DNA of 64,000 nucleotides, from the NCBI GenBank assembly GCA_947683425.1, contig CANTUQ010000003.1, forward strand, positions 1,054,001 through 1,118,000. The letters are read 5' to 3'. The notes beneath the pieces are model-generated. The model made no database searches, was not told the origin of the DNA, and saw only the letters and a program-made list of their open reading frames with translations. The position numbers were made by a program, and so were the translations under genes. This document shows positions 49,715 to 61,629 of the stretch, one piece after another (position 1 is the stretch's first letter; every line of letters begins with the position of its first letter). The stretch comes from Excoecaria cochinchinensis. Taxonomy: Eukaryota > Streptophyta > Magnoliopsida > Malpighiales > Euphorbiaceae.

Positions 49715-52700
49715 TGTAAGGACCCAAATCCTACCCTAGCCATTTTAAGGTGTGATTAGGGTGGATGGTGACCGAATATGCTTGATTGGCGATGGTTATA
49801 TCGAAAGGATATAGCCGTCATTAATTGAAAAGATTTGGCAAGTATCGACCAAATGATAATTTATTAAAATGTGACTTAAGTGTATTAAAGAAGTTGTTAT
49901 GAGGGTTGAAATATAAGTTTAACTTGGTATAACGTAAAAGTAAGAATTACAAAGAAAGTAAGGAACTAGGTTTGTAAAAATCAAGGTTAGCCAATTATAA
50001 ATTAACAATTGGTAATCAAGAAGAATACAGAATTTGCATGTAATTGCCCAAAATAGTTACTTTTATGAATAGTAACTTTCGGGCTGTGAATAGTAACATC
50101 AGGGTGAATAATGCCGTCCAGGATCGAAAAATATTTTATTGAACTATCGGTAAGTACTAGTCGCGACTAGTCTAAGGATGAAATTTGAAGTGAAAATGAG
50201 GTTAAATAGGTCTCCAAAAGTCAAAAATAAGAAAAGTCACGGCTCGGTTTAAATAGTGATAGGGTTGACTTTAGATTTGACCGGGCTTTTAAAAGTAGTA
50301 AATGGCCTCTAAAAATTTATCTGAAGGCATAGATGGACTCAGAATGATGTGTAGAACAATTTGGTGCTAAAAAGAAAATTTTATGGTGGTAATGAAAAAT
50401 TAGTGAATCGGATCGGTTCAATTGAACCGAACCATTTATGAACCCCGATTGAGATTAAACCAAAATCAAATGAGCTATTAAGAGTAAAAAAAAGGTTTAA
50501 AATGAAAAGTGAACCAATGGGTTCAACTAGTGAATCGGACCGGTCGGACCAGTTTGACTTTAGTCTGACCAGTTTGATCGAGATTTGACCAAAACTTTAA
50601 AAATAGTAAATGACCTACAAACATTGTACAAACTTCCACATTTGTTCTAAATAATATTTAGGAATTTTTTACAGTAAAAATGTAATTTTACGGTAACAAC
50701 GAAAATTTGCCTAATCAAACCGGTTTGAGTGAACCGGAATGGAAATGGACTTCAATTGGACTGAAAATTTTTATGGAGGCTTAATTTAATATTTTAAGAA
50801 TTATGGAATTGATTTTGTGAGAAATTGAGGTTCGCAAGTGAGAGAAATATTTTAGGGTTACATAATTGGCTTAAAATGCATAAATGACTTTTAATTGGTT
50901 GGACCACTTGGTTGGGACAAGCTCAGCTCAAACTAGCTCCTATATAAACCCACAAAGACCAGATTTTCCTAGAGAATTCTTCAGAATTCTGTATCTCTCT
51001 TCTTTGTTCTTCTTGGCCGAAATATTTTTTTCATTCTCTCTACTAATTTCTTCCATTTTCTCTCATGTCTCTCTCTAAAATCAAGTCTCCTAAGCAAAGT
51101 TTAGCTTCCCAATTTGTTCATGGCAGCCTCTAAAGTCCATTTTTAGTGAAGGAAGTGGGAAAAATCAATTGTTCAAGATTATGTGACAAAATTTAGGTAA
51201 GAGATTTTGAGGTCTATGATTTAATTTAATGTTTCAAATAGGTATTTTAGAGTATTAAGAAGATGTTTATGTTGTTATATTGAAGAAAGGAAGTAAATTG
51301 ATCATGGTTGCTTTAATGTGAGAATTCGGCCACTTAAGGATTTCAAAGGAGATGGTGATGCTTCATGGAGTAAAGCTAAGAAAAGGAAGATTGAAGTATG
51401 GAGAAAATGAATCTAAGGTTAGTGGATACAATATCCCATCCTTTCCATTAATTATGTATGTTTTTAGCTTATGTTCATATTATATGTGTATGATTTATGC
51501 ATGTTCAATTGAAATAAACTTGATAGACATGTTTTGGGAGGTTAAATTTAAGATTTAGAGTGATTAAAATGAAATGAAATAAATTGTATACCAAGAATAC
51601 TATGTATTGAATACCTTGAGTGTTATTAAGGTATACATGATGTTTTAGGTGAATTAATGGTATATTCATAATAAATTATTTGTGATATGGCTAAATTAAT
51701 AATTAAAGAGATAAAAAAAATAATATTTAATGGGTAGACATAATGTAGGCCGAATAGATTGTCTAGATTAAATTTAATATATGTTATGATATAATGTAAT
51801 TAAAGTGTATTCATAGGCTAAATGAAACGAAATATAAGTAAATAAATGAAGAAAGAATGGAAAATAAAAAAATAGAAAAGAAAGATTAATTGGGCCGAAT
51901 GGTTTATTAGAGATAACCTAAGTAAACTTGATGATTTACTGTAAACTAAGTATATTTACATGTTAATTTAGGTATAATATAGTTACATGAATGACAATTG
52001 AGTGAAAAGTAAAATGGAATATGAAGTACATAAGTTGGCCGAATGGTAACCTTCGGGTTATTATAGTGCAAAATAGAAAATTGTTAAATATTTTGATATA
52101 AAATGAACATATAATGTAAAATGAGTGTATGTTAATTTATTTGGAATTGATTGAACGTAAATGAATATTTTACAATATAATAATGCATTATGTTAATAAT
52201 TGAAATTATAACTTATGTGGTATTTTAATGAAAATATGACATGGATAACGTTAAAATAACTAAATTAGGGTAATGAAGATGTTGTAGTGAGAAAAGATTA
52301 AATTATGTGACGATTTGTCATATTGACATAATGGTATGCCATAATGAATTAATGTTATAATTTATTTTAATTTGAGTTTTTATTTGAAATTGAAAGAATG
52401 ATATATTTTAATTGCCCTTAGTAGTAGTCTGGTAGCTAAATCTAGTTCAGGATATACTTGGCTAGCCATAGAGATTCCACACTGTGATATGAGTCATGAC
52501 GACTCGCTTAAGTAGGCCAATGATGGTTTACTAAATGTCAGAATGTTCAAATCTTAAATGTAAAATGAAATGAAATGGAATGTATGGGTAGTCCTTTGGG
52601 GTCACTCTAAAATTTAGTGGATCTATGGGGTCCACGTCCCGTATATCCGGTTTAGAGATTTCTATCGGATTTATACTAGGGGAAAAATTATAAAAATGGA

Positions 52701-53280
52701 TTTTAAAATGGTAAAAGTGAATTAAATTGAGTAAATGAGAGTTGAAATGAGAAATAGAATGATAAGGGATTTAATTGTAAGAAATTACAAAGATATAGGG
52801 ATTAAACGGTAAAAATGTAAATTTACTAGTTAATAGAGTTAAATAAGAGAAAATATGAATGAATTGGTATAATAAGTGAATTGATTATGAAATAAGGATT
52901 AAAATGTAATTTGACATTTAAAATAATAAAAAAAAGAAATAAATGTAAAGATGACTAAATTGTGACATAATAATGTTTAAAGGACTAAATGGTAATTTTA
53001 CATGTTAAACAATAAAGTAAGAGTGAAAAATAATAATATAGTGACACAATGGTAATTATAGGAAAAGGAAGAGTAAATTTGTAAATTTTTAGGAATCAAG
53101 GGACAAAATTATAAATTAATTATTAAGTTTAAAGTAGGGACTAAAATATAAATCATCAAGATAGCAAAAAAAATATATTAGAATTTAAAAGAATTGTGTA
53201 AACATGGTAAGCAAAAATAATCATGGCAAAAAAATATGATGAAAAATTATAATGAATATAATTTAATGCGGAGGTAACAT
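49715..53280 (+). mobile_element. LTR-G: 3' LTR-like sequence, right end lost at copia insertion
   Basis: Starts TGTAAGGACCCAAATCCTACC after a polypurine tract. It shares with F (inverted) the GAATAGTAACTTTCGGG block near 50070, TCCAAAAGTCAAAAAT (50212), CACGTCCCGTATATCCGG (52632) and the micro-exon. No matching 3' terminus was found before the copia LTR at 53281. An Athila- or Tekay-like origin cannot be decided. The whole span is AT-rich and non-coding. Confidence 0.65.
51339..51417 (+). other. Putative LTR micro-exon (79 nt) in LTR-G
   Basis: Donor GTAAGA at 51197, acceptor-like CGGCCACTTAAG ending at 51338 (142-nt intron), then 79 nt ending AAG before GTTAGTGG. A lysine-rich frame reads GDGDASWSKAKKRKIEVWRK and a stop, similar to F's GGDQSSKKKGKETEV. 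The phase relative to the acceptor differs by one from the other LTRs. Confidence 0.45.
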
Positions 53281-53667
53281 TGAGAATGATACCTACCTCT
53301 TATAACGCAGAAACTCGTTGCGGAAGCGTCTACAAGGATCTCATTTGTTTTGGTCACTGGCCTGGCTTTTATCCACGTGTGGGATAATAACAACTATTCC
53401 ACAATCTAATATTCTCTGAAAAATTAAGACAGAAAACAAGCGTGAATGGGAACGAGCAGTCTTATGGCGTGTACGTTTTCTCGTTACCAAATAATGAGGA
53501 CCTCACCTCTATTAATAGAGGTCCTAAAAACTAGAGACCTAACTCTAGTTTAACTCAGACTTTTTCTGAGATAGGATTTGGTAATTTTAATCAGATTAAA
53601 TAACTCAATTTAATCTGGATTGGACCTCAATCCATTATAGAGTCATGGGCGTACCCAAACTCTATCA
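53281..53667 (-). repeat. Candidate 3' LTR of the copia element
   Basis: On the minus strand, PPT-like GTGCTAGTGGGAGA precedes TGATAGAGTTTGGG at 53667, and a plausible end ATCATTCTCA falls at 53281, giving 387 bp. The ends are inferred from the PPT and TG..CA pattern; no second LTR is available for comparison. Confidence 0.55.
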
Positions 53668-54789
53668 TCTCCCACTAGCACATGATAGAACGCATTTTAG
53701 TCTTAATCTGCAGTTATACTGGCAGATAGATTGTGTGACCAGCATACCTCGAGAGCACTAGTGCTATACACCTGTTAGGGATATATAGCGTCTCGAAAAA
53801 ACAAGATCCTCCTTTTCACGTATGCCTAACCCTAGATTGCCTTCTCACATTCACTGTTTTAACTCATGATCTCATAAAACAATTTTCGTGTTCACTATTA
53901 TATTTCTACTCATAGAAACTATAATAGGCTAGCCAGTGAACCACGAAACATTATGAAAGTGATCAAAAGGCTATCTTCCCCTCTTACTGTATGCCATTCA
54001 TCATGATTCAACTCGGTTTTCTAGTTAGATCCTCCAGGCCTAAACTTTTCCCGGACCTTTTGGAAACTGACTAAGCTAGTCAGATTGAACCATACTTCAG
54101 GGATAACTTAAGGGTTCTAAGGGTCGAAATATAAATAGGGTCTCACAATAGGGAAAGTTGAGATCAATAATATTATTAAATTCCCATCCCTGTGGTCACA
54201 TAAGCACATACGGTATAAAACATGTGTTATGGTGTTCTTTCCTTCCCCTTAAAGGAGCACATGTCTCACATTTCAATAATGTGTATACCAAACACCATAC
54301 AAAAGCGTAAAGTTACGATGCATCGAAGCACCCAACTTTAGTCCGCTTACTTAAGGACTACTTCTGGCATTTTAGACAGAACATGGTAGTTACATATAAC
54401 TGACCATTGGATTCCATACAATCCTTAATTTGGATCTCAATCCAAAGCATACAACTTTATGTATGTCTTTATCTCGCACCTTAACAAGACTCATCTTATA
54501 ATTTCTGCAAGATGGCACTTTTATTTTGAATAGGCTCTCGAGCATTCTCATTTATTCAAAAATCGTCTCATCTTAATTTTTGCCAACTCATTAATAAAAT
54601 TAAGGTAAACACCCTTGTGAGTGGGCTACTTCTCTGTCCGATATGCTCAAACTCATATCAATAACAGTAAATGTTTACACACAAACATTCACACTCTTGT
54701 ATTGCCAACAATGAACTTTTAGTTATTATTCACAAATAATAACGTTAAGGGTTTATATAAATTATAACAGTACCAATTAAATTCTATGC

Positions 54790-57307
54790 CAACCTCGAGA
54801 TCTAATGTGTTTCTCAAAACACATCTCTCATTACAGGTTTACTCAACGGATCTGCATGCGTAGAAACGTACCGTAAGTTCATTTCTCCTCGTACAATAAT
54901 ATTTCTCATGTATTATTACTTATTGTTGATATGCTTAACTCAACTATAAGCTATCAATAACTGACTATCACTATAGACTATTACTGATAATTTTGAGACA
55001 GTTACTCTTAAATGGCTCACAAACCATTTCAGCCAAACTATCTCCTATACTGTAATTGAGGAAGTGACAAATTCAACTTTCACTTTTGATAGGGTTATAC
55101 AGGTTTAATTCTTGTTACTCCACGAGATGGCACTCTTGCAAACAAGAATATAAACCATGGAGTGGATTTCCTCTCATCCACATCTCCTGCCCAATCAACG
55201 TCTGTGTATTCTCTCAATGCATATCATTTTCTTAATAACAGAGAGAATAGACTGCAGCACCTTTAAGGTATATAAGTATCCTTTCAATTGCTTCCAATGT
55301 GTTTTGCCTAGGTTAGATTGATATTTATTAACCATGCCCACTGCATAGCATATATCATGTCTTGTATACAACACTGCATACATAAGACTACCCACGACAT
55401 TAGCATATCAAACGTTCCTCATACATTCATTTCTTCTGGCTTATTAGGACACATATCTTTGCTAAGAAACTGATTCTTGGCAATGGGGTAATCCATGAGT
55501 TTGCAGTTTCGCATATTAAATCGCTCAAGGTCTTTGTTAATATATTTCTCTCAAGAAATAGACAACAATCTTCTCGAATGATCTCTTGAAATATTAACTT
55601 CAAGAATGTAATATGCATGACTCACATCCTTTATCTCAAAGTTGGACGATAACCAATCTTTGATTTCATTTACATACCATTTATCATTTTCAGCTTTGAG
55701 TATGTTGTCTACATACAATGCCAAAATAATAAATTCATTTTCAGAGCTTTTACTCTAAACACAATGATCTTCATCAATTATGTTGAACACATTCGACATG
55801 ATTGTATGATGAAATCTCAAGTACCATTGTGTTGAAGACTGTTTAAGGCAATAGATTGAACACATCAATCAGCAAACCTTATGTTTGCTGCCTTTTTCGA
55901 TGAAACATATAGATTGTTTCATCCATTTCTCCATTGAGGAAAGCAGTCTTTTCATCCTTTTGATGAAACTTTACATTCAAACTCGCCACTATTGCTAGAA
56001 TGAACCTTATGGACGTAAATCTTACAACAGATGAGAAAATATACTCATAGTCAATCTCTTCCTGTTGTATAAATCCCTTAGTGACTAGCCGAGCCTTATA
56101 TCTTTTGATACCTCTTTCAGCCTTTCGCTTTACTTTGAGAATACATTTATTCTCAATTTATGTCCTTCCAATAGATCAACTAGTCCTCAAACTTGGTTTG
56201 ATCTCATGGTTGCCAATTTTTCTTCCATTGCTTTAATCCATTTTTCCTTAGATGGGCATGAAGAAGCCTTTTGAATATTTTTATGCTCTTTGTTTGTCTT
56301 GTGGGGTAACCAAAATGACTTCGTTCAAGCCTTCGATTTTAAATCGTCGGCATGAAACACTTATCTTTTTAGATTTTTGCAGTTCTGAATCTTGATAAAC
56401 ATGTCTCATATATTCATCGTGATTCATAATGCTCCCACTGGGACTATGTTCGATACTCCCACTGGAGTCAAGAATACCATATTCTTTCCTCCCACTAGAG
56501 TCAAGAATGCTCCCACTTAAATCAGGGTCTCGAACATCCGGATCGTTTGGAGGATGAGGGTCTTAACCTTTTTCCTCTAAATCCCTCCCACTCGGATGCA
56601 GTGATCCTGATATTCTCTTCCTGAGATTAATAGAAAGTGAAATTTTAATTCACTTCGCCCAACTTTTAAAATTTATTCTCTTAAGAATATGACGCCTAGT
56701 GATTCAAATTCTGTCATTATGCCATTTTCTTACTTATCCATTAAAATGTATCCTTTTGATACTTTAGACTATCTCATATAGAAACTATTTTTTATATCTT
56801 GGTCTCAAATTTACCAAATTGAGATATCATGGATGCAAGCATTATAACCCAAAGGTTGTAAATGGCTTAGGTCAGTTTGTTGACGAGTCAACAACTCATA
56901 AGTTGTGGTAATGACAGATTGGGAGGGCATACGGTTCAGAACATATGTGGCAGTCAATAAAGCATCTCCCCAATAGGAGATAGGCAAATTTGCCTCTGCC
57001 ATCATAGATCTAACCGTATATAGGAGAGTCTTATTTCTCCTTTCCTCAACACCATTTTGTTGTGGATTTTTAGAAATGAACAACTGATGTTCAATTCTTT
57101 TTCATCACATAAAGCTTTAAATTTATCTATAAGATATCACTGACCTCTGTCAGTTCTTAAAGCTTTGATCTTTTTATCTAATTAATTCTCAACTATACTC
57201 ATATAAGTCTTGAAGTAACTCAATGCTTCTGACTTGTGAGAAATCAAATAGACATGACCATACCTAATATAGTCATATATAAATGTGATGAAATATTAGG
57301 CTCCATG
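54790..57307 (-). pseudogene. copia pol remnant: integrase, reverse transcriptase, RNase H
   Basis: Integrase catalytic-core end at 57083-56811: FISKNPQQNGVEERRNKTLL, then SMMAEANLPISYWGDALLTA. The RT palm at 55700-55730 reads LALYVDNIL, so the YVDD box has become YVDN. Downstream come a segment with IKDWLSSNF-like residues, SLMYAVLYTRHDICYAVGMV and NKYQSNLGKTHWKQLKGYLY (RT/RNase H connection, 55395-55195), and a tail near 54800-54870. Many frameshifts and stops separate these pieces. The family call is firm; function is lost. Confidence 0.88.
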
Positions 57308-58507
57308 TGTAGACACCGGGTCCCGAGTCAGGTTTAACATTAAAAAAAATGGCAATGGCAATTTTGGCTCCTTGTAATTCCTTCGAAAAAATATATATAA
57401 TATAAAATAGGTAGGTAAAATTAAAAATTAATTATTAAGATTAGGTTAATTTAATTAGTTAATATTGTAAGATAAATTAAAAACTAAGATTAGTTAATTA
57501 TTAGTTAATATTATTGGGAAATTAAAATGTATGTAAATTTAAAGATTATTTAGTTAATTAATTAGTTAAAATGTAGAGTGTTTAATTAATTGATATATGT
57601 GTTAGTTTAAGTAAATTAAAATGTGTAATTATTTAAGTAAATTTAATTAATTAAAAAGTAAAAATGGAGGAATTATTGGAGGGAGTTGGTGACCTAATCT
57701 AACCTAGTTGGTGAAATAAAAAGAAGGTGATGAAGCAAAATCAAGGGCTCTCTCGGCAACTAAGGGAAAGAAAAAGAAAACGATACAAAGAATAGGGAAA
57801 TCAAAGGAAAGGAAAGCAAGAAAAAATAGAAAAAGAGAGAGCAAGAACTGAGAGGCGAAGACCAAATCCTTAAAAAAAGAAAAAGAGAGAAAAGAGAGAG
57901 AGAAAACACAGAGAACTGAGAGCAAAAGATTAGAAATAGAAGGGAATAAGGAAGCAAAGAAATACAGGGGTCAAAATCAAAAGAAAAGCAAAGAAAATAA
58001 AAGAATAGAAAGGAAAGAGAGAGGAGCAGCCAATGGGAAACACACGCCGGCAGAAAAGAAGAAAAGAGAGGGAGAGTGGCGGGGCCTCCGCCGGCTAGCC
58101 ATGGCGGCGGTGCCAGGTCCCCAGTGGCCGGACGCACCAGTCGGAACCCATCGGCCTCCACCACTCGCCGGGAAAGGAGAGATCGGAGGGATGGTGGCGC
58201 GACGATTTAAGGCGATTTTCGGCCTCCTCCAGCGACGTTCCGGCGCATGACTGACGGATTTGGGTTTCGGGAGCTCCAATTTACCCGGCGGTGACGGCTG
58301 TGTCGGCCACCCCCATCTCCGGTGAGGCTCCGGTGAGTTCTCTTTCTCTTCTCTATTTTTATGTTATTATTTTTATTATTTATTTATTATTATTCAATAT
58401 TCTGCATTATTATTATTGTATTTATTGTTGGTTATTGTATTTTGTGATTGTTTGTTATTATCATGCTTATTATTATATTTATTGTGTTTATTTTTATTAT
58501 TATTCTG

Positions 58508-58542
<35 letters not shown>

Positions 58543-58578
58543 GTATCATTTTATTTGTTTTTTATCAGTATTATGTTA

Positions 58579-58634
<56 letters not shown>

Positions 58635-58712
58635 TATTGTTACTTATTATTCTATTTTTTTATTATTATTACTATTATTATATATTTATTTATTTTCTGT
58701 TTATTAATATTA

Positions 58713-58746
<34 letters not shown>

Positions 58747-59371
58747 TAGAGGTGGCAAATTGGGCGGGTTGGGCAGGTTTGGGTTGGGTCATTAATCGGC
58801 GGGTCAAAAATGGGCCCAAAAGTATGGGTCAAATGCCCAAATGGGTTGGGCGGGTTAGGTTGACCCATTGGTTAAAAATTTGATCAATTTTTTTAATGAA
58901 AATAATTCTCGATATAATAACGGGATATAAAAAAGACTACTAATATTGACTTAAATGGGTCAGGTGATGGCCCAAACAGGCCAAAATGGATTGGATAGCA
59001 CAAATGAGTCGAATGGAGGCCCAAATGAGCCGATATGTGGGTCGGCCCATTTGACACATTTTTTTTAACGAAAAATAATTCTCGATACAATAACGGATAC
59101 TAAAATAACTACCATAAAAATGTTGGCCTAAATGAAGTATAGGTCATAAATGGGTCAAATGTCCAAATGGATTGGGCGGGTTGGATCGACCCATGAGCTA
59201 AAAATTTGAACTCAAGCAAAGTAAAATGGATTGTGAAATACAAACATGGATCATCCGAATCATCTCAAATGCAAGGGCTATACATAAGCCACTAAAATTT
59301 TACATTTTGTAACCAAAATCTGTGAACTTTTATATTAAGTTCATACAAGTTACAAAATCATACAAGAAACT

Positions 59372-59856
59372 CACTACAAGAAAATTAAGAAATAGCAACG
59401 GAAAATAGCAACGGAATTTGATAAATTTCCGTTGCTAATCAAAATTTCCGTTGCTAATCAAAATCAGATTCCGTTGCTATTTAGCAACGGAAATATATTC
59501 CGTTGCTATAATTAGCAACGGAAATAAGATTCCGTTGCTAAATAGCAACGGAAATCAGATTCCGTTGCTATTTTTCGCACCAAATTCTCTCCCGCTTTAA
59601 TTTCGCGCGATATTTAGCAATAGTATTTTGATTCCGTTGCTAATAACCGTTGCTAAATTTACGCGCCAAACTTTCCCTCCGCTTTTAGCGACCGAAAAAA
59701 TTTCCGTTGCAACATGTTGGGCATTTAACCGAAAATAGCAAGGGAATCAATTTTCCCTTGCTAAATAGCAACGGAATAAAAATTCCGTTGCTAAATAGCA
59801 ACGGAATTATTTCCGTTGCTATTTTTCCGTTGCTATTTCACAAATTTCTTGTAGTG
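59372..59856. mobile_element. 485-bp non-autonomous CACTA nested in the hAT
   Basis: CACTACAAGAAAATTAAG at the left and (reverse complement) CACTACAAGAAATTTGTG at the right, with 3-bp ACT duplications (59369-59371, 59857-59859). The interior is almost entirely TAGCAACGGAA and TTCCGTTGCTA words in both directions (about 18 copies), probably subterminal transposase-binding repeats. Confidence 0.92.
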
Positions 59857-60131
59857 ACTCTCATTTTACATATATACTTCTCTTCCTTTTAGACCAAAAA
59901 AATATATATATATACAAGTTTTTTAGGAGATAAGGGACGCATCAGCTTCACACTACTATATCACTTATAGGATGAACAGATTTACAACCTCTCACAACCA
60001 ATTGCAGTTAGAATCTTAAAATGCAACCTCTGAATTGCAAACTTATTTACATGTGCTGCTACTGTCTGGACCATCAATTATCAATTTTGTTCTCTAGTGC
60101 TCCACCAGAAGAGAGCCTCTTCTGCATTTCT

Positions 60132-60227
60132 CTACACAATACTATGTATATCATCTTGAATTGGATTTAACCCAACACTTTTTACACTCTTAGCAGATGT
60201 AATGGCCTCTGATTTTGTTTCTTGTTC
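60132..60227 (-). pseudogene. Captured 3'-terminal exon of an unidentified gene
   Basis: Acceptor CATGTTTGACAG ends at 60228. The open frame then reads EQETKSEAITSAKSVKSVGL, then NPIQDDIHSIV, followed by TAG at 60132-60134, 96 nt in all. I do not recognise the protein. A UTR-like tail follows to about 59950. It shares orientation with the fragments at 60599-60668 and 61028-61142. Confidence 0.5.
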
Positions 60228-60598
60228 CTGTCAAACATGAGAACTCATATAAAATGAATTATAACATATTAGCATCAGAATTTAGCTTGAACATGTGCTT
60301 CTCAAATGGAACAAGGGAAGAAATGATGCCTAAGGAACAGAATATTACTAGACATTATCTGGTAGAAATAAGCTGTAATGTGACCCATGTTCATCCATTC
60401 ATCACAAATGTACTACTTGGACTAAATGGTACCATCAGAATTAACCATTCATATAGTTCCGCTTAGTATAGGAACAAATAATCTAAAAGCTATATAGTTT
60501 ACATATGAGAACCCTTATTCAGTTGTAGCTGGCTGTAGAATCAATAAGTAAAACTTATACATTTAAAATTCATAGATCCAGCAAGAGCATTCTAGAGA

Positions 60599-60668
60599 AA
60601 ATATTAAGAACTCATCTTGTGGCTTCAATTGTCGAACTAATATTGATGGTTCTGCTGTCATCACAAGC
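60599..60668 (-). pseudogene. Captured fragment resembling a plant PP2C phosphatase exon
   Basis: After an acceptor TATATATAG ending at 60669, the frame reads LVMTAEPSILVRQLKPQDEF and then LIF before diverging. This resembles the segment of plant clade D-type protein phosphatase 2C that immediately precedes the conserved ASDGLW motif, which is absent here. The fragment therefore stops just short of a catalytic motif. The match is from memory of the family; 23 residues is short, so confidence is moderate. Confidence 0.65.
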
Positions 60669-61027
60669 CTATATATATATATAAGAAATTACTAAGCCAT
60701 TCAATCAATTAATTGAAGAATGAACTCTAAATTAATTCAATCAATGGAAGATTGAACTCTGTATCCAGATCCCAAATAGAACCCATATGACATAAGATCA
60801 AGAACAAACTCATTGCCTGCTCACTACATATTAAAAATCAAGTCATTCTCCCAATTGTTAAAGATGGTCAAAAACTGTAGAGATAACAAGCATGAATCAA
60901 CTGCTTTTGAAGGTGGTGATGAAACTTGTGTTGTACCCCTAACGAAAATCCAAAAGGAAATGCCAAATCAACAGAATCAATAGAAATGGAAATGGAAATA
61001 CAGGTAAAAAAAGGAAAGTGAGCATAC

Positions 61028-61142
61028 ACAAGTGATAATATCGGCATCAACAACAAGGGTTCCATGGGATTTGAAGAGATTAGAAACTGTTCTCTTTCCG
61101 AAAAATATTCCCCCGGTCAGTCTCTAGCAACCTCGTCTTCAT
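61028..61142 (-). pseudogene. Captured first exon resembling dephospho-CoA kinase
   Basis: From an ATG at 61142 with a frameshift, then LTGGIFFGKRTVSNLFKSHG and TLVVDADIITC up to donor GTATGC at 61027. This corresponds to the N-terminus of dephospho-CoA kinase (last step of CoA synthesis), whose P-loop is usually GGIASGKST. Here the loop reads GGIFFGKRT, losing the conserved Ser, so activity is not expected. A CT-rich leader (61150-61390 on the minus strand) precedes it, consistent with capture of promoter plus exon 1. Confidence 0.8.
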
Positions 61143-61149
61143 CGCCAGT

Positions 61150-61400
61150 GATGTACTCTGCCTACTCTTCTGCAGATTATGTTTCGGAGATTGGATATTG
61201 AAAGACAGGGATACAAATTAGAAGGGGATGGATTGTACAATACATGATCCCAAACAGTGACTAACGAGTTGGTGGCCGGCGACGAGTGGATGGTGGAGAG
61301 GGAGAGAGGTGAAGAGAGTGGAAAGGGGCAGAGAGGACTGGATGGAGACGGAGAGAGAGAGAGAGGCAGAAACAAAACCACTAATTTTGGGCAAATCCTA
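61150..61400 (-). promoter_or_regulatory. CT-rich 5' leader upstream of the captured kinase exon
   Basis: On the minus strand, CTCTCTCTCTC and CTCTCC runs are followed by a CGCCGGCCACC segment, ending just upstream of the exon. Typical of plant 5' UTRs and presumably captured with the gene; whether it is transcribed is unknown. Confidence 0.45.
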
Positions 61401-61564
61401 TAGGCCCGTTGGGCATTGAATTGCAAACCCGAACGGGTCAAGATTTTAGTGGGTTAGTTTTGGGCGGGTCCAGATGGGTAGAATTTTAGTTGGGTTGGGT
61501 TTGGGTCAGTTTTTTCTGGGCGGGTGGGGTGGGGTTTTTGGGTCTGGGCCAAGTTTGACAGGCC

Positions 61565-61566
<2 letters not shown>

Positions 61567-61626
<60 letters not shown>
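61567..61626 (+). repeat. (TTA)n microsatellite in H's LTR, right of the hAT
   Basis: About 20 TTA units continuing the run at 58716-58746. The hAT splits a single ancestral array. Confidence 0.9.

Positions 61627-61629
<3 letters not shown>

Larger units (their letters stand above)
53281..57307 (-). mobile_element. Ty1/copia retrotransposon, 5'-truncated by element H
   Basis: Contains 3' LTR-like sequence, a long untranslated tail (53668-54790) and a decayed pol on the minus strand in the copia order integrase then RT then RNase H. The 5' LTR, gag and protease are absent because H begins at 57308. Confidence 0.88.
58747..61566. mobile_element. hAT-like transposon carrying captured gene fragments
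   Basis: Ends TAGAGGTGGCAAATTGGGCG and (reverse complement) TAGGCCTGTCAAACTTGGCC form imperfect inverted repeats of hAT style. Flanking 8-mers TTATTATT (58739-58746, 61567-61574) match, although the site is a TTA microsatellite, so the duplication is weak evidence. Subterminal GGGTTGGGC/GGGTCAAATGGG words are abundant at both ends. No transposase was recognised. The interior holds a CT-rich leader and three exon-like fragments on the minus strand, plus a nested CACTA at 59372-59856. Confidence 0.75.

Noticed and set aside
46712..53280. F and G as the two LTRs of one element
   Set aside because: They are in opposite orientation and too diverged, and only about 820 bp of non-coding sequence lies between them.
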